A DNA stretch of 64,000 nt from positions 124,001-188,000 of the forward strand of contig NRSV01000036.1 in assembly GCA_002286855.1 (NCBI GenBank). Reading direction: 5' to 3'. Positions within the stretch are counted from its first letter, which is position 1, and every line of letters begins with the position of its first letter. The DNA is from Bipolaris cookei (taxonomy: Eukaryota; Ascomycota; Dothideomycetes; Pleosporales; Pleosporaceae). Made by a program: the position numbers and the translations under genes. This document shows positions 1 to 10,448 of the stretch, piece after piece. The notes beneath the pieces are model-generated. The model saw only the letters and a program-made list of their open reading frames with translations. It searched no databases and was not told the origin of the DNA.

Positions 1-965
1 GTAGGCTTATCGAGGTTGAGCTCCGCAACAACTTGCCCAACTTCTGATATGCCATACTGCAGCATCTGCCTTCTAAGCTCGGCATCTTCTGGAGACTCAT
101 CTTCGGGTATAATGGCCGACGAAAGGTCTTCATCATCCTCGAGCTCGACTGCTCTGATACCCTCTGGAAATTGCACGGATGCAAGGTTCTGGCTAACTTG
201 AGATTTCGATACTGGCTTCACCTGTGGCTCGACGCCAACCTTCTCAGCGAAGGACACAACTTTCTTTGGAGGAGACTGATCCGCTGCAGTGCGGTTTTCG
301 ACAGGTGCCGGTTCCGACGAAATAGAAGGCGTGGATTCCTTTGTAGCATCTGGAGCCGGCGGAGAAGTGGAAGAGGGTTCCAGTGGCTGCTCCTTCGCTT
401 GCGCCGCATTCTTTTTCTCCAGCTCAGCCTTCTGGATCCCAGCCTTGCGCAACACCTCCACGAGCTCAGCGGCAGCCTTTCCCGTTTGGTTGACTGAGCT
501 CGATATCTCGTTACCTTCGTCGTCTAGCTCTTCTTCAATGTCCATCATTGGTTCGCCTTCTTCGTTGTCCATCCCAGGCTCTAATAAAACATCGACACCA
601 GCAAGCTTCTTCTCGGCAGTATCAAGGTTCTTCTCGATTGTAGCACTATTGGTTCGCACATAGTCAATGCGTCTAGAGATCTTGTTAACAACTTCGTTAC
701 CAGTGCTTTTGGTTGACGATTTCTTGCGGAGCAGCTCGTCGAGCTCCTTTTCATTGAGCAGCTCGAGCTCAAGTTCGCGTGCCATCTCACGTATTTGTGA
801 GAGCGAAGGGTCACCAGCAGCCTCAATTTCTTCTTTGAGCGCCTCATACTCGGCCTCCCAAGTTGTCCAGTGAGCCAAGGACTTGCGGAGCTGGTCAACA
901 GTCTTTTGAAGCTGCACTCGGCGTCGTTCAATATCCTCTAGAGCATTTTGTTTCGAGTCTGCCAT
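1..965 (-). CDS. BUD27: URI/Bud27-like unconventional prefoldin (3' end outside window)
   Basis: The minus-strand frame opens with ATG at 963-965 and stays open to base 1, so at least 321 residues are present and the C-terminus lies outside the window. The N-terminus (MADSKQNALEDIERRR) begins a long heptad-rich helix over roughly residues 1-120, broken by a short Gly/Pro turn, as in the prefoldin-like coiled-coil pair of URI/Bud27. An acidic linker with DEEGEPMMDIEEE-type stretches and a Ser/Pro/Glu-rich disordered region follow. In the family the protein acts as a cochaperone that assembles RNA polymerases in the cytoplasm and affects translation initiation downstream of TOR. The C-terminal conserved block that would settle the call is not in the window, so a generic coiled-coil protein is the alternative. 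It is transcribed divergently from tfb3. Confidence 0.68.
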   Translation of the reverse strand, partial: MADSKQNALEDIERRRVQLQKTVDQLRKSLAHWTTWEAEYEALKEEIEAAGDPSLSQIREMARELELELLNEKELDELLRKKSSTKSTGNEVVNKISRRIDYVRTNSATIEKNLDTAEKKLAGVDVLLEPGMDNEEGEPMMDIEEELDDEGNEISSSVNQTGKAAAELVEVLRKAGIQKAELEKKNAAQAKEQPLEPSSTSPPAPDATKESTPSISSEPAPVENRTAADQSPPKKVVSFAEKVGVEPQVKPVSKSQVSQNLASVQFPEGIRAVELEDDEDLSSAIIPEDESPEDAELRRQMLQYGISEVGQVVAELNLDKP

Positions 966-1310
966 TATGTCGGTGTTATCCTGAAGTATGCAAGGTGGAG
1001 GAGGGAGAAAGGAAAGGAAAAAGTTGGCGGAATTTGTCTGCAGAAAATGCCCGAGCTTGGCAATTAGCTCGCCCCGCAGGGGGGCCATGCGCGCGCATCC
1101 AGAGCATTGGCGTCTCACAATGCTACAACCAACTTTGTATGTAATTATTCACAAAAGCTCGCCATCGCATTATTTTGTCCACTCGTATCGGGGCAGCAAG
1201 CAATGCTGTCGGTCTAACAGAGCAATAAGCGAAATCCTACCGCTGAGTAATCAGCCTAAGACAAGTTACCCGCCTGCGGAGCTTCACACCACCTTCGCCT
1301 CACCTCCGCC
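966..1310. promoter_or_regulatory. Divergent promoter between BUD27-like and TFB3
   Basis: This 345-bp stretch separates two divergent start codons and holds no convincing ORF. It is the only space for both promoters. No canonical TATA box or recognisable operator was seen. The BUD27-proximal part is purine-rich (GGAGGAGGGAGAAAGGAAAGG on the plus strand), which is a pyrimidine-rich leader for the minus-strand gene. Confidence 0.5.
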
Positions 1311-2320
1311 ATGTCGAGATCCGGACGCGCAACAGGCGCGTCGAAGCAGGACAGCGGTGCGTTTGCCCTTTCCAAATCTCTATATAACCTATCTTTGCTC
1401 CATGCGCCGCGCGAACCTCTCGCTGATGCTCTCTCAGGCGTATGCCCCGTCTGCAAGGCGTCGGGTTACCTTGACCCGAACATGCAATTCAAAATCAACC
1501 CTACGTGCTATCATTCCATGTGTGATACCTGTGTCGAACGTCTGTTTGGAGGCAACAAAGGAAACAACATATGTCCCGTGGCGGGATGCGCGAAGACATT
1601 GGCATACAGGAACTTTCGAAGGGCGACCTTTGAAGACCTGAAGGTGGAAAGGGAGGTGGACTTGCGAAAGAAGGTTATGAAGATGCAAGTGAAGTTCGCT
1701 GTGTACAAGTTGGTGTTAGCTAACAGCAGACCAGTATGAACAAAACAGAGGACGATTTCGAGACGTTGAGAGACTACAACGATTACCTGGAGCAGGTCGA
1801 AGAAATGACTTGGAACCTTATTCTCAACATTGATGTGGACGCGACATGGAACAAGCTACATCGGTTTGAAGCACTCCAAAAGGCAGACTCAAATGCTGCT
1901 ATCACAAAGCGTGACGCTGGGAAGACTGGCGGCGCCAAAGGTACCGGCCAGAAAGATGATGGCGCTGATCTCATGTTCCGTGGACTCAAGAAATACGTCC
2001 CGCCCCCAAAGGAGCCGCCCTTCGATCCATGGGGAGGATACAACATTGCGCCTCAATACTACGTACTGCAAGACAATTACGATGTCGACTGGTATGCGCG
2101 TATGAAGAAAGACTCGGCACATCTTGTTGGAGGACACAGCCTGCAGGACTACTGCGATCGCGCGTTACGCGAAGCCTTTGGAGGCTTCGGGGTCTTCATC
2201 GAAGATGAGATCGCAGCAAGGGATGCTACGTCCAGGTCCATGGATGCAGATGTCGGCACCGAACATGCAGCAGCGGCTGCCATGGGTGGGAAGGAGGCGA
2301 ACATGGACGACATCTTCTAA
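1311..2320 (+). CDS. TFB3: TFIIH/CAK assembly factor Tfb3 (MAT1 family), three exons
   Basis: Exons are 1311-1356, 1438-1684 and 1735-2320, giving 292 residues. Tfb3/MAT1 joins Cdk7 and cyclin H to core TFIIH in the nucleus and carries an N-terminal RING finger. The RING is visible at about residues 17-65, with VCPVC at its start, then CYHSMCDTC and CPVAGC, fitting a C3HC4 pattern. The helical MAT1 segment follows (VEREVDLRKKV...FETLRDYNDYLEQVEE). Intron 1 (81 bp, GTGCGT to CTCAG) has no stop and is a multiple of three; removing it joins a short basic N-terminus to the RING as in orthologues. Intron 2 has a GC donor (GCAAGT at 1685), a GCTAAC branch point and CCAG acceptor. Only this junction restores the conserved KKVxKIxNK run. 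The family assignment is firm; the first intron is less certain. Confidence 0.88.
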
Positions 2321-2447
2321 TCTTCTTCTACTATGATACCCGGCATAATGCCAACATTGAGCGGCGTTTGTAAAAGATTAGTGCATCAGTACTTGAGAAT
2401 ACGGCGTTTTATATGTAACAACATTAATGAATTGAATTTGCCATACC

Positions 2448-3262
2448 TCATGTTCTACGTTCCAAGCTCCTCCGCCGAATATCCCCTGCTGCTCCATGAT
2501 ACGCCAAATCATCATATTCAAACTGCTCTTCTGGTAACGCATACCCCTCGCCACCTCTAACCTGCCTTGTTCGCGCAGTGATTGGATTAGGATTGGCTTC
2601 CGGGTCCTGCGAGTTATCTGGAGCTCCCTTCCCCCCACCCGCCACTCCATCTACCGGCTGAAAGGCGCCTCTCGTCCTCGCTCCCTTCAGCACCTTGACA
2701 TCTACAGCCAGCGCCAGCAGCGTCGCGAGCAAACCCAGCAGCGCAAAGCTAAACAGCGCTTTGTACTGCCTACATATGCTCACTCCTGTATCAGAGTCCC
2801 AATGCGAAGTATCACAGACATCCGCTACTGTGCCGAAAGACCACCTCGCCAGCAGCACAAACGACATAATCCACAGTACCCCGAGTGAACCGTTGACGGC
2901 GATATTCAAACCAGGATTAAGACCGTGATATAAATGCAACATAATAGTTGATGCAAGAGCGACAATAGTCAAGACTGATACTGTCATAAGCTATTTTCGA
3001 ATCAGCCATTGATCTTTTCTCTCTATGCATCTATTGCACCAGGCAATAATGCCCAAAAGGTTTCAATTGAACAAATATTCTAGAAGAACCGTACCAAAAT
3101 AAATGTCCAGGGCAATGTATACCCATCCCGCGACAGTTCGCGCAAGAAATACGACATGATGCCCGCTACCACGAGCGACGAGACTAGTTGTGCGCTTCGC
3201 GGAAGGTGGAACCACAGGAAGGGGTACGGCGTAGGTTTTACGCGGGTTTTACGCGTCGCCAT
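2448..3262 (-). CDS. MARVEL-domain integral membrane protein
   Basis: Exons on the minus strand are 3262-3095 and 2990-2448, giving 236 residues. The intron (GTACGG donor, GCTGAT branch, AATAG acceptor) keeps phase 0. Four hydrophobic helices are visible at about residues 24-40, 51-76, 84-104 and 134-153. The loop between helices 3 and 4 holds two cysteines (VCDTSHWDSDTGVSIC), a layout common in fungal MARVEL proteins. The C-terminal tail of about 80 residues is polar, Gly/Pro-rich and probably cytoplasmic. MARVEL proteins sit in the plasma membrane or vesicles and help organise membrane domains; a specific role cannot be inferred here. The gene is convergent with TFB3, with stops about 130 bp apart. 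Confidence 0.72.
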
Positions 3263-3658
3263 GGCGGGCGGATGGGGAGTGAGAGCAAGAGGGCTGCTTT
3301 CGGGCGGTAAACAAGGGTTCGAGGTAGAAGAATTACAGTTTGTGCGATGGGGATAAACGAGTGTAGGCGGTGGGTTAGTTACATGTGGGATTTGCGCTGG
3401 GCGAGATGCATAGGAGGCGTTGGTTAGGGTTCAGTTAGGTGGGCTATTTTTGTTTCCGCGTGTAGATCTTGATGCCGAGATCGAATCGTGACACGTACAG
3501 GATGCAGACCACCCAACCCTGACCTTTGCCCAGACATGCCCTGCCAAGAGGTCTGATCACGCGCTAAAACACACTAAAATTAAACGAGCCTTGGTAAACT
3601 GAACGGGTTCAGAATTGGTTCTGAATAAATTCTGTTAAAACAAAGTTAATACACCCTA
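3263..3658. other. Intergenic, MARVEL gene promoter side
   Basis: No supported gene. The part next to the MARVEL gene presumably holds its promoter. The last 60 bases before the transposon are AT-richer and end in the TA that flanks the element. Confidence 0.4.
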
Positions 3659-3706
3659 ACGTACCTCACGGGCGAGTTTCTCACTTTTGCCAAGACCACA
3701 CCAAAA
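3659..3706 (+). repeat. Left TIR of Fot1-like element 1
   Basis: It matches the reverse complement of 5436-5483 at 46 of 48 positions, the first 32 without a mismatch. One difference is C/T and one is A/C. Confidence 0.9.
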
Positions 3707-3722
3707 TACCTACTATCCCCTA

Positions 3723-5372
3723 ATGTCGCAACAACAACAGCACTTATAGTCTTCTAGTGAACGACAAATATAGCTTGCTCTTCAGCCTCTCAAACAAGAC
3801 ACGAACTTTTCACAGCGATGCGCTGCAGCTATCTATAACGTCTCTCAGAGGACACTAAATAATCGACGCGCAGGACGACCTTCACACGCAGATTCTATGC
3901 CCAATTCAAGTAAACTAACTAAGTTTGAGGAGGAGGTGGTTGTTGAGCATATACTTGAGCTTGATTCACGTGGATTTCCCCCTAGGCTCGCAGATGTGGC
4001 TAATATGACCAATTGTTTGCGCGCTGAGCGCGATCTAGACTAGGTTGGACAAAACTAGCCCAGTACGTTTGTTAAGCGCTGCCTTGAGCTTAAAATGAAG
4101 TTCAATCGCAAGTACGACTACAAGAGAGCCCTCTGTGAGGATCCTAAGGCTATTCAAGACTGGTTTGACCTAGTAGCCAACATGAAAGCCAATTATGGTA
4201 TCCAGGATGACGACACGTTTAAATTTGACGAGACGGGCTTCATGATGGGCCAGATTGCCCCTGGAGCGGTTGTTACAGCTTCAGAGAGACGTGGACGGCA
4301 AAAGACTATCCAGACTGTCGACAGAGAGTGGGCAATGGTCACCCAAGGCATCAATGCAACAGGGTGGGCCATTTCACCCTTCATTATCCTCAAGGCGCGC
4401 CACTACCTCTCAAGCTGGTACAAGGACGGCGATTTACCCCAGAACTGGGTTATTGGGGTCTCTGAGAATGGATGGACGACCAGTGAGCTTGGCCTTGCGT
4501 GGCTAAAGCACTTTGATGAGCATACAAAGACAAGAAAGGTTGGCGGATACCGTTTGCTCATTGACGGCCATGCGAGCCATAACTCGCTGGATTTCCAAAA
4601 ATACTGCAAATATAACAATACTGTTACTCTTTGTATGCCTCCACACTCATCTCACCTCTTACAGCCTCTTGATGTGGGCTGTTTTGCCCCTTTAAAGCAG
4701 GTATACGGACGCTAAGTCGAATCGCTCATGCGCAGCCAGATCAACCACATCACTAAACAAGAGTTTCTACCCTGCTTTAAGCGCGCCTTTGACAGTACAA
4801 TTACTCCTAGCAATATCCAATGAGGGTTTCGAGGCGCTGGATCGGTTCCATTTGACCCAGAACGGGTTATTTCAGCCCTTAATGTGCAGTTGCGTACTCC
4901 ATCGCCACGACTATCTAATAATGAGACCTGGCAGTCGCAAACCCCAAGAAATACCCTTGATTTAGGGTCGCAATCAACGCTTGTGAAGTCAAGGATTCAG
5001 AGGTATGCCGATAGCCCACCAATTTCTATGGTGGAGGCCTTTGAGAAGGCCTCAAAGGGGGCAGCAATTATCGCGCATAAGCCGGCGTTGGCGCAAAAGC
5101 GTATCACTGAGGTTGAAGCAGCTAACGCAGCCGCCACGCGACGAAAATCGCACAAAAGAAAGCGGATTCAGGCAGAGGGGACCTTGACAGTTGAAGATGG
5201 GGCACGCTTGGCCGCTCTTACAGACTTTGGCGCGCGTAGTGATGGGAAGAAGCCAAAGAAGCGGGTGCGCGCTGAAGTGGGTGAATCATCTCAACGGCGG
5301 TGTAAACGGTGCAATGGGACTGAATATAACGCCAGAACGTGTAAGCAAGTAGTAGAAGTAGACTCTGAATAA
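3723..5372 (+). pseudogene. Fot1-like transposase with six in-frame stops
   Basis: One frame of 550 codons runs from ATG 3723 to TAA 5370-5372 and is interrupted at 3747 (TAG), 3771 (TAG), 4041 (TAG), 4056 (TAG), 4713 (TAA) and 4821 (TGA), with no frameshift needed. In order it encodes a Gln-rich start, a psq/CENP-B-type HTH region (QRCAAAIYNVSQRTL), a second HTH-type segment (LADVANMTN...), and a DDE endonuclease core. The core has FKFDETGF for the first Asp, LLIDGHASH for the second, and the MPPHSSHLLQPLDVG block. A basic tail and a C-terminal zinc-knuckle-like CKRCNGTEYNARTC follow. In the family this protein cuts and pastes the element. Every stop can arise from a sense codon by one C:G to T:A transition, as RIP would produce. 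Confidence 0.9.
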
Positions 5373-5435
5373 TATCTTGTGTTATATTGCACAATATAGG
5401 CCCAAATTGGGCTATTCTAGACAACAATATGGTAG

Positions 5436-5483
5436 TTTTGGTGGGGTCTTAGCAAAAGTGAGAAACTCGCCCGTGAGGTACGT
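5436..5483 (-). repeat. Right TIR of Fot1-like element 1
   Basis: Inverted partner of 3659-3706. Confidence 0.9.
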
Positions 5484-6136
5484 ATGTTAAACTTTTTTCG
5501 CTAGCATGTAAAACCCTGCCCTATCTCTAAGTACCGGCTCCGTATACTGCGGATTCACCGGGGGAATTAACCCTACAGGTATTCATCGAAAAGACGAAGG
5601 ATCCTTGATGATTCGGGGCAACACCAAATACATTTGTTATGCTGCCAAGCTGAAGTCCCACATTCGCCCAGAACGACGATAGTCGCCTTTGCACTCAATA
5701 ACAAGTGAGCAAAAGGCGTTCAGCTGAAGACTAGTACAGCCAAGCATCCACGCAGTTCAGATGCCATGTTGCGCAATTTCTGCATGTTTCCGGACTGCAG
5801 GACCATGCAAATAGGCGCAAGCACCCAGGAAAAAAACCGATGGTATCTTGTAGGCAAATCCCCTGTCAACGTGGCGTCGTCTATGCATCGGATAAATACG
5901 ACAAAGAGAATCTAGGCTTAGCTGCCCCTGTACAACTACATCGTTTTCGGGTTGATAAGCTGGATTTCGCTGGACATGCATGTCTTCGGCCTCATTGATG
6001 CGGACATATGGTCCAATCTATACATGCGGAGGATAACTGGACGCCTAACGGTGACTATTATAATATCCTTGCTCCATCCGCCCGCTTCGCCGAGCGCTCT
6101 ACTCTGGAGTGCCTTCATTCCACGTCTCACGGGAAG
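5484..6136. other. Intergenic, GMC oxidoreductase upstream region
   Basis: There is no supported gene. Short ORFs here lack any recognisable motif. The region contains the presumed promoter and leader of the downstream GMC gene; no clear TATA element was seen. Confidence 0.4.
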
Positions 6137-8009
6137 ATGAAGTTCCTAGGATTGGCATTGGCTGTGTATGGGCTGGTGGAGCAGACTGATGCAGCCACAG
6201 TCAAGCGTGCAGAGCGTGCGTCTGGAAATTCCAGCTCTTACGATTTTGTAAGTCTCTTGTTGAGCTGTATAGTTGAGCTTGCGAACATCTGTTTCCTAAC
6301 AAGTAGGCTAGGTTGTCGTAGGTGGCGGTACTGCAGGCCTCGCTGTTGCGTCGCGCATAAGCAATAGCCTCCCGGATGTCAAGGTATTAGTCATAGAAGC
6401 AGGGCCCGATGGCCATCAAGACCCGGGAATCTTCATTCCAGGGAGAAAAGGCTCGACGCTTGGCGGGAAATACGACTGGAACTTCACCACGATACCACAG
6501 CCGAATGCCAACAATCGCGTCTTTGCGCAGAATCGTGGAAAAGTGCTTGGTGGAAGTTCGGCGCTCAACCTCATGACATGGGACCGCACTTCAGAGTACG
6601 AGCTAGATGCTTGGGAGAAACTCGGCAACGTTGGATGGAACTGGAAGAATTTATACGCGGCCATGCTTAAGGTCGAGACGTTTTTGCCATCTCCTGGATA
6701 TGGCTCCGATGGTGTTGGCAAAACTGGTCCTATTCGAACCCTTATCAACAGAATCATTCCTCGCCATCAAGACACCTGGATTCCGACCATGAACAGTCTG
6801 GGTCTGGCTCCCAATCGAGAATCCCTTAATGGCTATCCTATTGGTGTCGCGACACAGCCGAGCAACATCAGGCCAAACTACACCCGTTCTTACGCACCAG
6901 AGTATCTGCAACTCGCCGGACGGAATCTTGAGTTGAAGCTAGATACTCGAGTCGCAAAAGTCAACTTCAAAGGCAAAACCGCCACTGGCGTTACCCTGGA
7001 AGATGGCACTATCATCAATGCGCGACGAGAGGTAATTTTGTCTGCTGGATCGTACCAAACTCCTGGTCTTCTCGAGTATTCAGGTATTGGGGATTCAGCC
7101 CTCCTAGGGAAACTTGGAATTCAAGTGGTCAAGCACCTGCCTTCTGTTGGTGAAAACCTTCAGGATCACATCCGCACCCAGCTGTCATTTCAACTTAAGC
7201 CAGAATACACTTCATTCGACGTTCTCAGAAACGCCACACGTGCAGCTGCTGAGTTAGCCCTATACAATGCCGGAGAACGCTCGCTCTACGACTACACTGG
7301 CAGTGGATATGCCTACTTTCCCTGGAGTCTGATTTCCAACGCCACGGCCTCAAAACTCCAAGCCCTAGTCGACAACGACACAACCCTAGCCTCGGCTACC
7401 GACAAACTAAAGAAAAGCTACGCCTCCCCATCTCTCAACAACAAAGTCCCCCAACTCGAAGTCATCTTCTCAGACGGCTACACTGGCCGCAAGGGCTACC
7501 CCGCAGTCAACTCCTCACAATTCGGCATCGGCACTTTCTCCCTCATCGGTGCAGTACAGCATCCCCTGAGCAAAGGCAACGTCCACATCACCTCAAGGAA
7601 TATTACTGAAAAACCGCTCATCAATCCAAACTACCTCTCGCACCCCTACGACCTCCAGGCCATCACGAGTCTCGCAAAGTTCATGCGCAAAGTCGCTTCC
7701 TCCGCGCCAATGAGCGAAGTGTGGACTCAAGAATACGAACCTGGCAGTGCCGTACAGACAGATACTGATTGGGAGAATTTTGCAAGGGAAAATACGCTTA
7801 GTATTTATCACCCTGTCGGTACTGCTGCGTTACTTACAGAGAAGGATGGTGGTGTAGTTGATGCAAAACTTAGGGTTTATGGCACAAAGGGTCTGAGGAT
7901 TGTAGATGCGAGTGTTATTCCTTTATTGCCCAGTGCGCATATCCAGACGCTGGTGTATGGTATTGCTGAACGGGCGGCAGAGATTATTCTTGCTGAGTAC
8001 AAGTATTAG
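6137..8009 (+). CDS. Secreted GMC oxidoreductase (glucose/aryl-alcohol oxidase type)
   Basis: Exons are 6137-6247 and 6312-8009, giving 602 residues. The 64-bp intron has a GTAAGT donor, CCTAAC branch and CTAG acceptor and splits the FAD motif between YDF and VVVGGG. A signal peptide is visible (MKFLGLALAVYGLVEQTDA), so the enzyme is probably secreted or vacuolar. The FAD-binding GxGxxG (VVVGGGTAGLA) starts near residue 38 and is followed by VLVIEAG. GMC signature 1 is GGSSALN near 117-123, and signature 2 is SAGSYQTPGLLEYSGIG near 281-297. The two catalytic positions are His537 in YHPVGT and His580 in SAHIQT. The family uses FAD and oxygen or quinone to oxidise alcohols, sugars or lignin-derived aromatics. 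Substrate cannot be told from sequence. All catalytic residues are present, so it looks functional. Confidence 0.9.
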
Positions 8010-8559
8010 TTACATAGCGTTCAGTCTTTTCCTGGATAACCTGTTTAATCAAGTAATTTTCATTGCACTCGGATTGTTTCTCCTGAAAAGACAGCGTACG
8101 TGATTTGCCGTGTGATGCAGTTCTAATATCTCCTGGGCTTTGATACATGGAGCCGTCTTTGTCAGCTCTTGCATTGCATGATTAGGTCCGACTTTGTTAC
8201 CACTACGTAGCCCCTCCATGCGTGGCAAGCGGCATGTTCGTCAGTGCCGACGACGGCAAGTCCCTCAGGCGCCATCAGCACGGCATGTGGAGAAGATGTT
8301 GAGTCATCGGCACACTTGTTTATAAACAAAGGTAGAATCTAGTAAGCATATATTGATTTAAAGCTAAATTGAGGGGGGTGAGTGACAGCTTAAAAGAATT
8401 GTATACCGTGCCCCACCACCTCGCGGACGCAACCACCTCGCGGACGCGCGGCCTCACCAAAACTACCTTAAAAATAAGGCTGTAGAGCCACACGCAAAGG
8501 ATATTATCGCGATAGATTTTATTAGTGAGGTTAATAGGCCTTAATATATATATATATAT
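8010..8559. other. Intergenic with tandem 16-mer and AT run
   Basis: There is no gene. The 16-mer ACCACCTCGCGGACGC occurs twice in tandem at 8415-8430 and 8432-8447, one base apart. A TATATA run lies just before 8560. The GC-rich repeat may be subterminal sequence of the decayed element that follows, but no matching inverted copy was found near 10.25-10.35 kb. Confidence 0.5.
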
Positions 8560-10254
8560 AGCTATAGAAATCGAGATGGAGTTCTAATCGCGCGGCCGCG
8601 ACGCGAGGTTGGAGGTGGTGAGCTTGCAGCACCTCCCTGAGCCTCCTCACCACCTTGAGGCCTCGCGATAGGCCTCTTTTTTGAGTAGCCTTTGTAGGAG
8701 CCTTGAAGCTCCTCCTCCTACCCCTTTGGGAAGTTTTGATAGCTTTTTGAAGTTGTTTATGGGCAGTTTGGCGGACTATTCGGTGGGTAGCTTCTTCAGC
8801 TTTTTGCCTCTCGCGCTCTAGTTTTGCCTCCGCCCGCGCCCGCCGCGCGTCTAGTCCTTGAGCTTTGATTAGCTTTCTCTCCTTTCTAGCTTCGATCGCG
8901 ATAGCTTTTTAGTGTTGTAACTCCTCGTAATCGCGCTGTTTCTGCTCATATTGGTGGCGAGCTTTGCCTACTTTCCGCGGAGACTAGAAAGTAGCTCCAC
9001 CATGGTAATCGTTGGATAGCTCGAGCGTGCCAGGCTGGGTACGCTGCTTCCAATATCTCGCATTAATAAGAGCTGCTCGGAGCTGCTTATTTTCTCGCTG
9101 AAGAAACGCTGTATCGGCGGATAGTTTCATCATGATTCTATTGAGCGCTAAGATCGATCTCTTACTCTGTTTCTGGCTTGTAGTTTCATTGAGTAGCTAC
9201 TGAATCATTCTCCCAATTAGAAGCTGAAACTATTAATGCGTTTTTATCGCTGTTAGTAGCTATAGTATTAAATTTTAAAGTATAACTTCTGGATTGAATG
9301 ATGAAATTCCAGTAGCTCTAAAGGCTCGGAGAATCGATAATTCCTTGAACACCACGCACCAAGCTACCCAGAACATTAGGAAAAAATGAATATCGATGAA
9401 TTGTATCAGCCCTTGGCTGGTATCGTTGAAGCTCGATAGTTCGTTTGAGTATGCGGCAGATAGTGGCTTAAACAATCCAATATCGAGCGGCTGCGGCGTA
9501 TAGGTTGAATGCGGCGGGAGGATAGCTAATAGTATTTTTTTCTGATCAAAATAGTTAATAAAATCTGTTGTTACATAGCTATGATGCCCATCCATGATAA
9601 GTAATCGGTAAGAAGATCGAGCCTTTAGCTCAGTAGGTAGGTCGAACATTTGTCTAAGCCATTGGAGACCGGTACTATTGTTCGACCAGACAGAGGCTGA
9701 TGCGGCGATTCTGGCGGTGTGGATATCTGGATCAAAACCCTGGAGCCATGAATTCTGGATAGAGTTGGATTGGCTCGAGTAGATACTCGGATCTAGATAC
9801 GATCCATCGGCACAGATACATGCGATCAGCGTAATCCATTAGCAATTGCCGTCTTGAATATTAGATCTTTTCAATTTAGAGCGGAGAGAATCTTTTCCAG
9901 AGATTCTGATTGAGTGGGACTGTACTCCAATCATGAAGCCCTTCTCATCCATATTATACGTGTTGCGCTCTTCAACGCTATGCTCTTGCATCTTCAAGTG
10001 GAGCATGTCAAAGCATATCTTATACTTAAATGGCGAGTCAGCTTTGTGCCTATCGCGATAGATCCTAGGGTTTCATTTGATGGCAGGCTCGTCAGCGTGG
10101 TGATGAAGAAACCGAGTAACCCAACTGTGTGAAATCTCCGACTTCACTATCGTCGTTCGGTCAACATTAAACATTTTTGCGACTTCACGATACAAGGATT
10201 TATCTCGAGCTTCACGCAATTCCAAGTAACAATCGCTTCCTGAGTCGGATCTAT
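8560..10254 (-). pseudogene. Decayed pogo-type transposase (second clade)
   Basis: Read on the minus strand, the remnant starts at a former Met (ATA at 10252-10254, then GATCCGACTCAGGAAGC). After a frame change it continues with SLYREVAKMFNVDRTTIV, an HTH_psq segment. It then jumps to SWVTRFLHHHAD, so about 60 codons seem deleted compared with related transposases. The DDE core is recognisable: NTYNMDEKGF, then LLIMDGHHSYVTTDF and LPPHSTYTPQPLDIGLF (intact stretch 9275-9649). A long Lys/Arg-rich tail with further frame breaks runs to about 8570. Several internal stops are present. It belongs to a different pogo clade from the two Fot1-like copies. No terminal inverted repeats could be paired, so boundaries are approximate. 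It ends less than 200 bp upstream of the flavoprotein start. Confidence 0.8.
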
Positions 10255-10448
10255 GGTTGTGGAGTTATGGCGCGTTGAAGTTGAGATGGCTCACAATGTT
10301 ATAAGGTACAGGTAGCTCGTTGGTCGGAATGGCTCGTTGGGTGCGCCAAGATGGTAGATGCTGCACAAGTCAAACTACAATCAAAGCAAGAATCACCGTT
10401 AAGATCAAAACCATTAATGACAAGAGACATCACAGATATATAGACAAA

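Larger units (their letters stand above)
3659..5483 (+). mobile_element. Fot1/pogo-like DNA transposon, about 1.8 kb, degenerate
   Basis: Near-perfect 48-bp terminal inverted repeats (46 of 48 positions match) bound a single transposase frame. Both ends begin ACGTACCTCACGG. A TA dinucleotide precedes the left end (3657-3658), as expected for a Tc1/mariner-superfamily insertion. On the right, TA occurs at 5483-5484 if the terminal base is taken as flank, so the target duplication is consistent but shifted by one base. Length and the N-terminal HTH plus DDE transposase plan match Fot1-type elements. The transposase is interrupted, so the copy is non-autonomous unless helped in trans. Confidence 0.88.

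Noticed and set aside
3411..3430. GGTTAGGGTT as a telomere repeat
   Set aside because: Only one unit is present, not an array.
10320..10448. N-terminal extension of the flavoprotein from a GTG at 10320
   Set aside because: It starts with a non-ATG codon, is Lys/Arg-rich and lacks conservation; ATG 10449 starts a sensible domain.
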